From NCBI RefSeq assembly GCF_030232265.1, contig NZ_JASPJK010000007.1, forward strand, positions 54,925 through 118,924: a DNA stretch of 64,000 bases, given 5' to 3'. The position numbers were made by a program, and so were the translations under genes. The first letter of the stretch is position 1; each line of letters starts with the position of its first letter. This DNA comes from Corynebacterium sp. MSK041 (lineage in GTDB: Bacteria > Actinomycetota > Actinomycetes > Mycobacteriales > Mycobacteriaceae). Positions 18,153 to 28,567 of this stretch are shown piece after piece. Under the pieces are notes generated by a model that worked only from the letters and a program-made list of their open reading frames with translations, was not told the origin of the DNA and ran no database searches.

Positions 18153-18230
18153 CTAGAACCCGCCGCGGCTTAGAAGTAGGGCAGCTCCTCGGTGGTGAGC
18201 CGCCACATGCGGTGCGGTAGCCGATGACAT
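18153..18230 (-). CDS. Putative leucine leader peptide
   Basis: A 25-codon frame upstream of the leuA hairpin contains three consecutive leucine codons (CTA CTT CTA) at positions 18-20, the arrangement expected for ribosome-mediated attenuation by leucine supply. An alternative 12-codon frame, M-W-R-L-T-T-E-E-L-P-Y-F, overlaps at 18170-18208. Which is translated cannot be decided here; neither has a strong ribosome site. Confidence 0.4.
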   Translation of the reverse strand: MSSATAPHVAAHHRGAALLLSRGGF

Positions 18231-18382
18231 GGTTCACATCGTAGCCAAGAAGAGAGCGCGCGCAAGCATTACGTGAGTATTAGGTGTGCTTTACGTGCAC
18301 GTTAGGGCACCCTACATCTTTTGAACGATGCCCTTTTGGCGGTTAGGGTGGGACTTGCATTTACAAGTTTGCCTTTTTATCA

Positions 18383-18402
18383 CCAGCCGGTATGCCGGCT
18401 GG
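18383..18402 (+). promoter_or_regulatory. Hairpin overlapping the ribosome site of the DUF2871 gene
   Basis: CCAGCCGG-TATG-CCGGCTGG is a perfect 8-bp stem. Its 3' arm shares the first two G residues with the GGAAGGAG Shine-Dalgarno sequence, 14 bases before the ATG. The fold could modulate translation. Confidence 0.45.
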
Positions 18403-18415
18403 GAAGGAGTTTTCC

Positions 18416-18844
18416 ATGAAGTCCCTGTTCCAATCCGCTGTTGTTTATTTGATCCTGGGCTTGTGTGCTGGCCTTTACTACCGTGAGTTCACCAAGATCC
18501 AGGACTTCCCGGCAGGGGAGTTCACCCAGCTCGGCGTGACCCACACGCACCTGCTCATGCTGGGCTTCTTCGCTTTCCTCATCTTCCTGGCGCTGGAGAA
18601 GGCCTTCGCCGTATCGCGCGCCGGGAAGCTGTTCACCACATTTTTCTGGACGTACAACCTCGGCGTCATTATCACCACCGGCATGATGGTCTGGCACGGC
18701 AGCCTCACGGTGCTGGGACAGGAGGGCAACGCGATGATCTCCGGTATCGCTGGTCTTGGCCACATCTTCCTCACCATTGGCTTGACCTGCTTCATGGTTG
18801 CCCTGGGTCGTGCGATCAAGGGCCCCGCTCCAGTTAAGGCCTAA
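18416..18844 (+). CDS. DUF2871 membrane protein
   Basis: The 142-residue protein has four hydrophobic segments (around residues 5-20, 42-62, 72-95 and 105-130) and His residues in THTHLLMLGF and VWHG. The sequence matches the DUF2871 family as known from actinobacteria and firmicutes, function unknown; the conserved membrane histidines hint at metal or haem binding. The start is the ATG at 18416 after GGAAGGAG. It is divergent from leuA and convergent with the DMT gene. Confidence 0.85.
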   Translation: MKSLFQSAVVYLILGLCAGLYYREFTKIQDFPAGEFTQLGVTHTHLLMLGFFAFLIFLALEKAFAVSRAGKLFTTFFWTYNLGVIITTGMMVWHGSLTVLGQEGNAMISGIAGLGHIFLTIGLTCFMVALGRAIKGPAPVKA

Positions 18845-18847
18845 ACG

Positions 18848-19705
18848 CTAAACCGATTTCCGCGACAGGAAGTACGTCGCGGTGAACATCGCCACTACCG
18901 CCACTGCCATGAGGGCCCAGCCCGACATGGTGGTGACGGTAAATTTTTCGCCCAACAGCGCCATGCCAAGGGTGTAGGCCAGTAGTGGCTCAAAGATTTT
19001 CATCGCGGGCAGGGATTGTGACAGGTTGCCTGCCCCGAATGCGTATTGCTGCACGATCGTGCCCACAACAGCAGCCGCGAGCAGCGCGTACAAAGGCCAG
19101 GTCGTGGCCATTTCCGTCAGGCCGCCACGCACGAACGCATCGACGGTGGTCTTGGAAAAGACCGCCAGGTAGCCAAAGATCGCACCGCACACCGCGCCCA
19201 AAAGAAAGGCGCGAAAGACAGAGGTTTGTCGCTTTGCGACGATCACCGTGACCACCATCGCCACCACCCCCAACCCCACGGCCAGGAGCCATTCTTTCCC
19301 CGATGCCATGCGGGTACCCGGTGTTGGCCGGCCAAGGATGATCAGAACACCCACGGCAATGGTGAGCACCGTTGCCCAGAAGGATTCGTCCAGTTCCATC
19401 CGCCGTTTTTCTACTCGGGCGGACAGAATCAAGGTCATGAGCAGCGATAACACCAGTACTGGCTGCACCACCAGTAGTGCGCCGAAGCTCAACGCCACCG
19501 CCTGGAAGCCATAAGCCAGCCACGCTAAGGACAAAGAGAGCCACCAAACGGGGCGCTTCATGGCGCCGATTGCGCCAACCGAGTTTTCGTGTTCCGCGTT
19601 GTGGCGAAGAACAATTTGGTGGCGCCACACCGTTCCAATGGCGATCGTCAGCGCCGATAGAAGCGCGAAGACGACGGCGAGGGTGTTGTTATGCACGCAC
19701 AGCAT
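18848..19705 (-). CDS. DMT/EamA-type transporter
   Basis: The 285-residue protein has about nine to ten hydrophobic segments. Its N-terminus [26 protein letters not shown] and the C-terminal half ([30 protein letters not shown], then LGEKF) fit a drug/metabolite transporter superfamily protein of the single-gene kind. The start at 19705 is chosen because upstream in-frame sequence overlaps the lysC promoter and has no membrane character. Substrate is unknown. Confidence 0.82.
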   Translation of the reverse strand: MLCVHNNTLAVVFALLSALTIAIGTVWRHQIVLRHNAEHENSVGAIGAMKRPVWWLSLSLAWLAYGFQAVALSFGALLVVQPVLVLSLLMTLILSARVEKRRMELDESFWATVLTIAVGVLIILGRPTPGTRMASGKEWLLAVGLGVVAMVVTVIVAKRQTSVFRAFLLGAVCGAIFGYLAVFSKTTVDAFVRGGLTEMATTWPLYALLAAAVVGTIVQQYAFGAGNLSQSLPAMKIFEPLLAYTLGMALLGEKFTVTTMSGWALMAVAVVAMFTATYFLSRKSV

Positions 19706-19816
19706 GGTAGTCAACCGGTCAGTGAATGTATGACAACAAAACTTGGGGCGCGTACCCGTAAAGTAGGTACCGCACATTGGTCGGGTGGATGGCCCGGGAT
19801 AGAAGAAAGGCGAACT

Positions 19817-21082
19817 GTGGCACTGATCGTCCAAAAGTACGGCGGGTCCTCTCTCGAGAGTGCGGAGAGGATTCGTGCGGTGGCGAAACGGATCGTCGAT
19901 ACGCAAAAAGCGGGCAATGATGTTGTGGTTGTCTGTTCCGCGATGGGCGACACGACGGATGAGCTGCTTGATTTAGCGGCGCAGGTCAACCCCACGCCAC
20001 CGCCGCGTGAGATGGACATGCTGTTGACTGCGGGTGAGCGCATCTCAAACTCCCTGGTGGCAATGGCCATCGCGTCCTACGGTGCGCCTGTGCAGTCCTT
20101 CACCGGTTCGCAGGCCGGCGTGATCACCACCGAGCGCCACGGCAATGCCCGCATCCTTGAGGTGACCCCGGGGCGCGTGCAGGATGCTATCGACGAAGGC
20201 AAGATCGCCATCGTCGCCGGCTTCCAAGGCGTCAACCGTGACACCCGTGACGTGACCACCCTTGGCCGCGGCGGTTCAGACACAACAGCAGTGGCACTGG
20301 CAGCAGCGTTGGAAGCTGACGTGTGCGAGATCTACTCCGACGTCGACGGTGTGTACAGCGCTGACCCACGCATCGTGTCTGATGCGAAGAAGCTTGATCA
20401 CATCTGCTTCGAGGAGATGCTCGAGCTTGCCGCGTCCGGCTCAAAAATTCTGGTTCTGCGCAGCGTCGAATACGCCCGCGCATTCAATGTTCCCATGCGA
20501 GTACGCTCGTCTTACAGCAACGACCCCGGCACGCTGGTGTCCGGAGCGATGGAGGATATCCCCGTGGAAGAAGCAGTTCTGGTTGGTGTGGCCACCGACG
20601 ATTCTGAGGCAAAGATCACCGTCCTTGGTATCCCGGACGTGCCGGGTGAGGCCGCGAAGGTGTTCCGCGTGCTCGCTGATGCAGAGATCAACATTGACAT
20701 GGTCCTGCAAAACACCTCATCGCTGCATGACAACACCACCGACATCACCTTCACCCTCCCCATCGCTGATGGCCCGCGCGGCATGAAGCTGCTCGAAGAC
20801 CTGGTGCAGCGTGAGGGGTGGCAAAACGTTACCTACAACGATGAGATTGCCAAGGTCTCCCTCGTCGGCGCTGGCATGAAGTCCCACCCGGGCGTCACCG
20901 CTGACTTCACGGAGGCACTGCGCGACAAGGGCATCAACATCGGGATGCTCAACACCTCTGAAATCCGTATCACCGCCGTTGTTCGCCGCGCGGACATGGA
21001 GGATGCTGCGCGCGAGATCCACGAGAAGTTCGACCTCGGTGGCGACGAGCCAGCCGTGGTGTACGCAGGGACCGGGCGCTAA
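19817..21082 (+). CDS. lysC: Aspartate kinase (alpha chain, with internal beta start)
   Basis: The 421-residue enzyme phosphorylates aspartate, opening the lysine/threonine/methionine pathway. The kinase domain has the [10 protein letters not shown] motif, [16 protein letters not shown] and [14 protein letters not shown]. Two ACT domains follow, matching the C. glutamicum enzyme that is inhibited jointly by lysine and threonine. The residues known there as feedback-sensitive (Ser and Thr in [14 protein letters not shown]) are of the wild-type kind. The GTG start follows AGAAAGGCG. asd lies 40 bases downstream in the same operon. Confidence 0.96.
   Translation: MALIVQKYGGSSLESAERIRAVAKRIVDTQKAGNDVVVVCSAMGDTTDELLDLAAQVNPTPPPREMDMLLTAGERISNSLVAMAIASYGAPVQSFTGSQAGVITTERHGNARILEVTPGRVQDAIDEGKIAIVAGFQGVNRDTRDVTTLGRGGSDTTAVALAAALEADVCEIYSDVDGVYSADPRIVSDAKKLDHICFEEMLELAASGSKILVLRSVEYARAFNVPMRVRSSYSNDPGTLVSGAMEDIPVEEAVLVGVATDDSEAKITVLGIPDVPGEAAKVFRVLADAEINIDMVLQNTSSLHDNTTDITFTLPIADGPRGMKLLEDLVQREGWQNVTYNDEIAKVSLVGAGMKSHPGVTADFTEALRDKGINIGMLNTSEIRITAVVRRADMEDAAREIHEKFDLGGDEPAVVYAGTGR
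20549..21082 (+). CDS. lysC: Aspartate kinase beta subunit from internal start
   Basis: An in-frame ATG at 20549 ([10 protein letters not shown]), preceded by CCGGAGCG, corresponds exactly to the known internal start giving the regulatory beta chain in C. glutamicum. The product of 177 residues contains only the ACT domains. Existence here is inferred by position and a weak ribosome site. Confidence 0.6.
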   Translation: MEDIPVEEAVLVGVATDDSEAKITVLGIPDVPGEAAKVFRVLADAEINIDMVLQNTSSLHDNTTDITFTLPIADGPRGMKLLEDLVQREGWQNVTYNDEIAKVSLVGAGMKSHPGVTADFTEALRDKGINIGMLNTSEIRITAVVRRADMEDAAREIHEKFDLGGDEPAVVYAGTGR

Positions 21083-21095
21083 AGCCCATCCTTGA

Positions 21096-22693
<1,598 letters not shown>

Positions 22694-22867
22694 GAGAATT
22701 GACGTTACCAGCAGGAAGCCCGCCGCTAACGTGGGTGCTTCGCAGCGGACATTCAGGTAGCGATCAGGGATAAGCCAGGACAATTTCTTAGAAGGCTCAG
22801 AATGCCTCCGTACCTTCGGGAACATCCTGATAACGCAATAACTCGGAGAACCAAGGAGGACTTCTCA

Positions 22868-24430
22868 ATGGCTGACAACAAACCTGCAGAAGACATTGTG
22901 AAGAAGGGCGAGCGCCCCGCCGGTGACGGCAAGACCACCCGCCTGGGTGGCCAGCCCGTTGCATCGGAGAACATTTCCATCACCGCCGGCCCGCAGGGAC
23001 CGAATCTGCTGGATGACATCCACCTCGTGGAAAAGCTTGCGCACTTCAACCGTGAGAACGTCCCTGAGCGCATCCCACACGCCAAGGGCCACGGCGCTTT
23101 TGGTGAGCTGCACATCACCGAGGACGTGTCCAAATACACCAAGGCCAAGCTGTTACAGCCGGGCACCGTTACTCCGATGGCGGCTCGTTTTTCCACCGTC
23201 GCTGGTGAAGCCGGCTCCCCGGACACCTGGCGCGACGTCCACGGCTTCGCCCTGCGTTTCTGGACGGAGGACGGCAACTACGACATCGTGGGCAACAACA
23301 CCCCGACCTTCTTCCTGCGCGACCCGGTTAAGTTCCCGGATTTCATCCACTCCCAGAAGCGCGAGCCAGCATCCGGCCTGCGTAACGACGAAATGCAGTG
23401 GGATTTCTGGACCCGCACCCCGGAATCCGCCCACCAGGTGACCTACCTCCTCGGTGACCGCGGTACCCCGAAGACCTCCCGCCACCAGGACGGCTTCGGC
23501 TCCCACACCTTCCAGTGGGTCAACGCCGAAGGCCACGCGGTGTGGATCAAGTACCACTTCAAGACCCGTCAGGGCTGGGAGTGCTTCACCGACGAAGAAG
23601 CCGCCAAGGTCGCCGGCGAGAACGCTGACTTCCACCGCCAGGACCTTTTCGAGGCCATCGAGCGTGGCGATTACCCGATCTGGGACGTCAAGGTCCAGAT
23701 CATGCCGTTCGAGGACGCGGAGAACTACCGCTTCAACCCCTTCGACCTGACCAAGACCTGGTCGCAGAAGGACTACCCGCTTGTCGACGTCGGCTACTTC
23801 GTCCTCAACCGCAACCCCAAGAACTACCACGCTCAGATCGAGCAGCTGGCCCTCGACCCATCCAACATCGTGCCTGGTGTTGGCCTGTCCCCGGACCGCA
23901 TGCTGCAGGGCCGCGTCTTCGCCTACGCTGACCAGCACCGCTACCGCATCGGGCCGAACTACAAGGACCTGCCGGTCAACCAGCCGATTGTGCCGGTGAA
24001 CACCTACGCTGAGCGTGGCCCAATGGCATACTTCTTCAACAATGAGGGCGAGCCGAACTACTCCCCGAACCGCACCGACAAGGGTGCTGGCTACCTGGAC
24101 AACGGTGAGGATTCCTCCTCCAACCACACCACTTACGGCCAGGCTGAGGACCTCTACGTCAACCCGGATCCGCACGGCACCGACCTGGTCCGCGCCGCCT
24201 ACGTCAAACATGCCGAGGACGACGACTTCGGCCAGGCAGGCACCCTCTACCGCGAGGTCTTCGACGACGCTGAGCGCGAGCGCTTCATCCACAACGTGAC
24301 CAACAAGATGTTGCCCATCAAGGACAAGGACGTTGAGGAGCGCACCTTCGCCTACTGGGGAAACGTGGACGCTGACCTGGAGACCAAGCTCCGCGAGGTG
24401 CTGGCACAGAAGCGCGCCGAGCAGAGCTAG
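22868..24430 (+). CDS. katA: Catalase
   Basis: The 520-residue monofunctional haem catalase removes hydrogen peroxide. The distal His is H71 (RIPHAKGHGAFG), followed by the clade signature ARFSTVAGEAGSPDTWRDVHGFA and the partner Asn in VGNNTPTFF. The proximal haem-ligand Tyr lies in RVFAYADQHRYRIG. The length, about 500 residues without the extra flavodoxin-like domain, marks a small-subunit catalase. The ATG at 22868 follows CAAGGAGGA. It is divergent from sigC. Confidence 0.97.
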   Translation: MADNKPAEDIVKKGERPAGDGKTTRLGGQPVASENISITAGPQGPNLLDDIHLVEKLAHFNRENVPERIPHAKGHGAFGELHITEDVSKYTKAKLLQPGTVTPMAARFSTVAGEAGSPDTWRDVHGFALRFWTEDGNYDIVGNNTPTFFLRDPVKFPDFIHSQKREPASGLRNDEMQWDFWTRTPESAHQVTYLLGDRGTPKTSRHQDGFGSHTFQWVNAEGHAVWIKYHFKTRQGWECFTDEEAAKVAGENADFHRQDLFEAIERGDYPIWDVKVQIMPFEDAENYRFNPFDLTKTWSQKDYPLVDVGYFVLNRNPKNYHAQIEQLALDPSNIVPGVGLSPDRMLQGRVFAYADQHRYRIGPNYKDLPVNQPIVPVNTYAERGPMAYFFNNEGEPNYSPNRTDKGAGYLDNGEDSSSNHTTYGQAEDLYVNPDPHGTDLVRAAYVKHAEDDDFGQAGTLYREVFDDAERERFIHNVTNKMLPIKDKDVEERTFAYWGNVDADLETKLREVLAQKRAEQS

Positions 24431-24497
24431 AAGGCTAGAAGGCTAGAAGGTCCTAGCGCCTTCTAAGGCACGCCCGCTGCCCAAGCCCATAGCGCAG

Positions 24498-24572
24498 AAC
24501 CCGCTTTCTACAACCCGCTATATCGGCCAAACATTGGTGATTAGCTGGTGCTAGAGAGCGGGTTTTCCTTTT
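24498..24572 (+). terminator. Candidate katA terminator
   Basis: AACCCGCTTTCT pairs with AGAGAGCGGGTT across a 43-base loop and is followed by TTCCTTTT. Confidence 0.5.
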
Positions 24573-24587
24573 GCGAAACTGGGGGCC

Positions 24588-24659
24588 GGTTTGACTATCG
24601 CACTGTGCAGCGTTCGGCGACCTGCGGTTATGCCGTGCGTGATTCGCCATAGTCAAACC
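24588..24659. repeat. Inverted repeat GGTTTGACTAT / ATAGTCAAACC
   Basis: Perfect 11-bp arms enclose 50 bases that themselves contain TGCAGCGTTCGGCGACCTGCGG-like partial symmetry. It may be a terminator-like fold or a remnant of a small mobile element. No gene lies inside. Confidence 0.5.
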
Positions 24660-24709
24660 AACCGATTTTGGGCACACCAAATGGCCGGACATGCCGGCTA
24701 CTTGGTGGG

Positions 24710-25762
24710 TTACCGCCCGTAGAGCAGTGTCATGGCTCCAAAGGGGTGGACGGTATTCGGGACGATGTGTCCGCGGGGTGATCTCCACATTGGTGCGCCC
24801 CGGATGTTGTCCACCCGGCCGTGGTAGCTGCGTTCTGGGTCGTCGTCGTTGGTGCGGTTGTGATACCGGCACAGCATGGCCAGGTTATCCATGTTGGTTA
24901 ACCCACCCTTCGACCAGGCTTTGATGTGGTGGACCTGACAGTTATCCGCCGCATGCCGACAATCCGGTACCGGACACATTGGTGATAGTGCCCGGGCTAG
25001 GTCGCGTTGTTTCTGGTTAGCGAACCGTTGTGTGTCATACAGGTTGACCGCACCTTGTTGTGGATGGAATACCGCTACTTCGAGTACGTCCCCAAAATTC
25101 TGGGCCAAGTATTCCGCACCGGTCATGGTGGTGCCATCGGTTAGCCCCAGGATGACATCGTCGCCGGCACCACTGATGATCTTGGTGTGCTCTTCTAGTG
25201 GGATGAGGATCAGTGGACGGGGGACAGCAGGAGCAATACCCTGGGTTGGTGCGTCCTTAGCATTGGGGCGAAGGCCCAGGATGGTCATGAATGCTTCATA
25301 CATCTGTGGGCCTGCAGGCCCATCACCGGTGACTTTTTGGCGTAGTGCGTACTCGATGGCTGCCATGTCGTGTTCTGGGCCCATAATGTTCATAGGGCGG
25401 GATGCTTTACGTGAGCGACCAAACCGGATTGTTGGCTCCGGGGCAGGTTTATCCACCTCAGGCACGATGTCCTGAGCGCGACGCTGCAGCGTCTTGTAGT
25501 TTCCCTTGACCGACAACAGGGCAAGACATGATTCGATGTAGGCAAGCTGATCCAAGGACTTTTGCGTCGAGCGTGCCACTGTGATCGCGTTGGCTTGTTT
25601 GCGGGTGAACTTTGTTTTCCCGTAGTAGACCTTGTGGACTTTGGTCCATTCGCGTACAAGGGCGGGTTTGCAGCCAGCGTCGAGGAGCACCTTGGCATCA
25701 AAGGATGCCAGGGTCTCGATCGGGTTGGTTAAACCCGTAACTAGTGCTGCAAAAGTGTTCAT
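24710..25762 (-). CDS. HNH endonuclease of the DUF222/13E12-like kind
   Basis: The 350-residue protein has a helical N-terminal domain and a C-terminal HNH nuclease motif: CPVPDCRHAADNCQVHHIKAWSKGGLTNMDNLAMLCRYHN, with Cys pairs for zinc and the HH/N/H catalytic set. Families of this type are multi-copy and variable in actinobacteria, often within or near mobile DNA. The ATG at 25762 is preferred over one 9 bases upstream. Its presence between katA and mrp is probably strain- or species-specific. Natural target is unknown. Confidence 0.85.
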   Translation of the reverse strand: MNTFAALVTGLTNPIETLASFDAKVLLDAGCKPALVREWTKVHKVYYGKTKFTRKQANAITVARSTQKSLDQLAYIESCLALLSVKGNYKTLQRRAQDIVPEVDKPAPEPTIRFGRSRKASRPMNIMGPEHDMAAIEYALRQKVTGDGPAGPQMYEAFMTILGLRPNAKDAPTQGIAPAVPRPLILIPLEEHTKIISGAGDDVILGLTDGTTMTGAEYLAQNFGDVLEVAVFHPQQGAVNLYDTQRFANQKQRDLARALSPMCPVPDCRHAADNCQVHHIKAWSKGGLTNMDNLAMLCRYHNRTNDDDPERSYHGRVDNIRGAPMWRSPRGHIVPNTVHPFGAMTLLYGR

Positions 25763-25814
25763 GCCACGCACACTAAACCGAAAATCAGAAACGTGCAGCT
25801 AAGGGCCAAAAAGC

Positions 25815-25842
25815 CTGTGGATAACCCAAAAACTATCCACAG
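25815..25842. promoter_or_regulatory. Inverted repeat with DnaA-box sequence upstream of the HNH gene
   Basis: CTGTGGATA and TATCCACAG form a perfect 9-bp dyad separated by 10 bases. The left arm extends to TGTGGATAA, the complement of the consensus DnaA box TTATCCACA. It lies about 55-80 bases before the HNH start. Confidence 0.5.
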
Positions 25843-25950
25843 GGGGTGCGCGCGGTAGCGCGCACCGGAGAGTGCGGAACATAGCCTTCACCAGCGGGAA
25901 CAGGACGAGTTCCCAAACCGGCAAAAAAGTTTCAGACACTTACCATGGAA

Positions 25951-26271
25951 TTAACCAGTGGCGCGCGGGTCCACCACGGTCACGCCGTGGATGGAGCGGC
26001 CCATGATGAAAGAGCCGACGGAACCGACGATCCATACGCCGAAGATGGCGATGACAGCGCGGATGGTGTCCGCAGCGTTGAAACCATCGGTGGCCCAGTC
26101 CGCGGTGAGTTTGGCCAGGATGAGCGCCGGGAAGGCGACGCAGACCAGGGGTCCCATGAGGTTCACGCGGGTCAGTGCGTTGGGGGCGCGGAGTTGCAGG
26201 ATGAGGGTGGCCACCGTCATGAACACGGCGACGGCGACGAAGAAGAGAACGATGTACTGCCAGAGAGCCAT
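25951..26271 (-). CDS. mrpG: Mrp Na+/H+ antiporter subunit G
   Basis: The 106-residue membrane protein has three hydrophobic segments and the family motif QLRAPNALTRVNLMGPLV. It is the last gene of the mrp operon; its ATG overlaps the mrpF stop (TAATG). The Mrp complex is a multi-subunit secondary antiporter related to complex I membrane subunits, used for sodium and alkali tolerance. Confidence 0.9.
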   Translation of the reverse strand: MALWQYIVLFFVAVAVFMTVATLILQLRAPNALTRVNLMGPLVCVAFPALILAKLTADWATDGFNAADTIRAVIAIFGVWIVGSVGSFIMGRSIHGVTVVDPRATG

Positions 26272-26537
26272 TAGCGGCGCCCCCTCGAGATGATGCGGGA
26301 CATGGACAGGGTTGGGATGGCGCCGCAGACGAGTGCGGCGAGGATGGCGATTTCGTAGCCGATGAAGGTGTCGTTGAAGATCGTCCATACGAAGTAAAGG
26401 CAGACACCGCCGTAGAAGATGTAGTCCGCCAGCACGGCGCGGCTGAGTTCATCTTTGTCGCGCAGGATGGCTACCAGCCCGATGATCACGCACGCCACTA
26501 TGATCACGATGGCGCCGATGAGGATTCCTTCAAACAT
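26271..26537 (-). CDS. mrpF: Mrp antiporter subunit F
   Basis: The 88-residue protein has three membrane helices and the conserved segment LSRAVLADYIFYGGVCLYFVW, in which the Asp fits the family's conserved membrane acidic residue. It lies 9 bases after mrpE and overlaps mrpG. Confidence 0.9.
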   Translation of the reverse strand: MFEGILIGAIVIIVACVIIGLVAILRDKDELSRAVLADYIFYGGVCLYFVWTIFNDTFIGYEIAILAALVCGAIPTLSMSRIISRGRR

Positions 26538-26546
26538 GTGCGAGGG

Positions 26547-27038
26547 TCACTTCCTTCCATTCCGGGCACGACGCGCACGCCGGGCACGACGCGCACGCCG
26601 TGCCTGGTCAGCAGCATCCACTGGGTCAGCGGCGTCGGGGTTGGTGGCGTCGCGTAGGTCTTCGTAGGGTTCCCACAGGACCTGGGCGGGGTCGACGGGG
26701 GTGTCGGCAACCCGCGGCGCGACGTGTTCTTCCATGTCGGCTAGGCCGGCGATGACGTCTTCGGGGTTGGAGCCGAAGGCGGCTTGGACGAGCATGATGC
26801 GTGGCTGGTCGGCGCCGGTGTCGCGGAAGCCCATGGCCAGCGTGGATGGGGTGGCGGTGACGGAGGTGGAGAACCAGAACAGTTCCCATTCGCTGTCCAC
26901 GCGCAGGGGGTAGTAGATGACAATGGGTTGGATGCCGGAGTCAGCGCGGAACGCCGCGAGAGCGGTGGCGAATCCGGCGACCATGATTTCTTTGACTATC
27001 CAGAAGAAGTAGCGGATGCCGTGGAGGATGGTTTTCAT
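26547..27038 (-). CDS. mrpE: Mrp antiporter subunit E with Arg-rich tail
   Basis: The 163-residue protein carries an N-terminal membrane helix region (YFFWIVKEIMVAGFATALAAF) and the MnhE core with AMGFRD and an HVAPRV-containing loop. It ends in QARRARRARRARRARNGRK, encoded by two exact 18-base repeats of CGGGCACGACGCGCACGC (plus-strand sequence) near 26564-26599. Such an Ala-Arg-Arg tail is not a usual part of MnhE. It overlaps mrpD by one base. Confidence 0.88.
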   Translation of the reverse strand: MKTILHGIRYFFWIVKEIMVAGFATALAAFRADSGIQPIVIYYPLRVDSEWELFWFSTSVTATPSTLAMGFRDTGADQPRIMLVQAAFGSNPEDVIAGLADMEEHVAPRVADTPVDPAQVLWEPYEDLRDATNPDAADPVDAADQARRARRARRARRARNGRK

Positions 27039-28567
27039 TAGTGGCCTCCTTGCAGGGTTGCGGCGTCAGGGACACCGATGGGGTCGGTGCCGAGGACAGC
27101 GTTGGAATAGGCGTCCACATCGAGCAGCGCATCCACGGAGTCCGTCACGGCGCCCCACAGTGGGCCGGCTGCGATGAACATGCCGAGCGAAATGAGCATA
27201 AGGCTTATCGACGGCGCCACCAGCGCCCCCCGCACCCTCAAGGTTTCCGGGAACCGGTCCATCGGGCGACCCCAGAACACTTCGCGCCAGACGCGGAACA
27301 TGGCCAGCATCGCGCCGAAGGAGGCGACGATGATCGCGCTGATGACTACCCAGGAGGCGAGGTCGCTGGGGCGCGCGGCGGCGAAGACGAGGGAGAGTTT
27401 GCCCCACAGGCCGGAAAATGGCGGGAAGCCGATGACGGAGAATGCGCCGGCGGCGAAGACGGTTGCGGTGAGGGGGTCGCGTCGCGCCAGGCCGGAGAGT
27501 TTGGACAGGGTGCCGGTGCCGTAGGTTTCTTCGATGGCGCCGGAGTTCAGTGTCAGCGCGCCGATGGTGATCATGTGGTGCAGGGTGTACATCAGGCCGG
27601 CGGCGAGTGCGTAGCGGGCGTCTTCCTGCGTGAATGCCAGCATGATGAGGATGAATGGCATGCCGTTGATCATCTGGTAGCCGAGCACCTGCCGGATGGT
27701 GGATTCTGCAAGACCGGCGAAGGCACCGACAAGCATGGACACGATCATCACGCCGATGATCAGCCAGTTCCAGCGTGTATCCATGTCAAAAATGACCACC
27801 CAGATGCGGAAGAGCATGTACACCGCGACCTTCGTGTGCAGGCCGGAGAAGAGGCCCATCACTGCAGCGCTTGTCGACGTATACGTGCGCGGCAACCACG
27901 TATGCAGCGGGAACACAGCGGCCTTCGCGCAGATGGCGGCGACCACGATGGCCATGGCGACGGTAACGGGGCCGTTGCCGGCGGCAGCACCTTGGAGTGC
28001 GCCGATGTTCACAGCGCCGGTGACGGCGTAGACATAGCCCACGCCCATGACCAGGAAGGTCGATGCGGCGAGGTTCACCAGCACGAAGAGGCGTGCGGAC
28101 TGGAGGCGATGACGCGTGCCCGACATGGCGATGAGGCCGTAGGAGGGCAGCAGCATGACCTCGATCATGACGAAGAAGTTGAACAGGTCTGCCGTCAGCA
28201 GCGCACCGGACACACCGGTGATGAGCACCAGCGTCAGCGGTGTGTAATAGCGCGCGCGGGTTTCACCAGAGACGATGGCGAACCAGTTGGAAATCAGTGC
28301 CACCAGCATGGTGGTGATGATCATGATCGCGGAGAACTGGTCCCCGGCAAAGGCGATTCCCGCTCCGCCCTGGTAGAGGCCAATGATGTGGCCAATAGTG
28401 CCGTGCTGCGCGGTGTAAAGGTACAGCCACATGCCGCCGGCGAGGTTGATGGTGGGGATGAGGAGGGACAAGGCGTCGTTAAGCATGCGCCACGGCGAGA
28501 GCGCCGTGACTGCCGCAACGATGAGTGGCAGAGCAACGAAGACAGGAAGTAATGCGTCAGGTGCCAT
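27038..28567 (-). CDS. mrpD: Mrp antiporter subunit D
   Basis: The 509-residue protein with about 14 membrane helices belongs to the NuoN/NuoM-like proton-translocating family. It shows AAICAKAAVFPLHTWLPRTYTSTSA with the conserved Lys and VMIEVMLLPSYGLIA with the conserved Glu in the fifth helix. It is adjacent to mrpC (sharing one base) and to mrpE. Confidence 0.94.
   Translation of the reverse strand: MAPDALLPVFVALPLIVAAVTALSPWRMLNDALSLLIPTINLAGGMWLYLYTAQHGTIGHIIGLYQGGAGIAFAGDQFSAIMIITTMLVALISNWFAIVSGETRARYYTPLTLVLITGVSGALLTADLFNFFVMIEVMLLPSYGLIAMSGTRHRLQSARLFVLVNLAASTFLVMGVGYVYAVTGAVNIGALQGAAAGNGPVTVAMAIVVAAICAKAAVFPLHTWLPRTYTSTSAAVMGLFSGLHTKVAVYMLFRIWVVIFDMDTRWNWLIIGVMIVSMLVGAFAGLAESTIRQVLGYQMINGMPFILIMLAFTQEDARYALAAGLMYTLHHMITIGALTLNSGAIEETYGTGTLSKLSGLARRDPLTATVFAAGAFSVIGFPPFSGLWGKLSLVFAAARPSDLASWVVISAIIVASFGAMLAMFRVWREVFWGRPMDRFPETLRVRGALVAPSISLMLISLGMFIAAGPLWGAVTDSVDALLDVDAYSNAVLGTDPIGVPDAATLQGGH
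27203..27213 (-). repeat. Iterated 11-mer copy in mrpD
   Basis: The coding strand reads TCG ATA AGC (Ser-Ile-Ser). It uses the rare ATA isoleucine codon, as if the DNA word were favoured over codon preference. Confidence 0.8.

Larger units (their letters stand above)
24431..24709. other. Intergenic region with several hairpins between katA and the HNH gene
   Basis: The region begins with GAAGGCTA repeats (AGAAGGCTAG twice) that can pair with TAGCGCCTTCT. It then has two further inverted repeats, annotated separately. At its right end CACCAA...CCGG-ACATG-CCGG...TTGGTG forms another dyad near the HNH stop. The two genes converge here, so the hairpins are probably mostly terminators. Confidence 0.6.

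Noticed and set aside
23153..24292. 379-codon minus-strand frame opposite katA
   Set aside because: Antisense shadow of catalase; Val/Leu/Gly-rich with no family features.
27041..28552. 503-codon plus-strand frame opposite mrpD
   Set aside because: Antisense shadow, rich in His, Gly and Asp without any domain; mrpD is certain.
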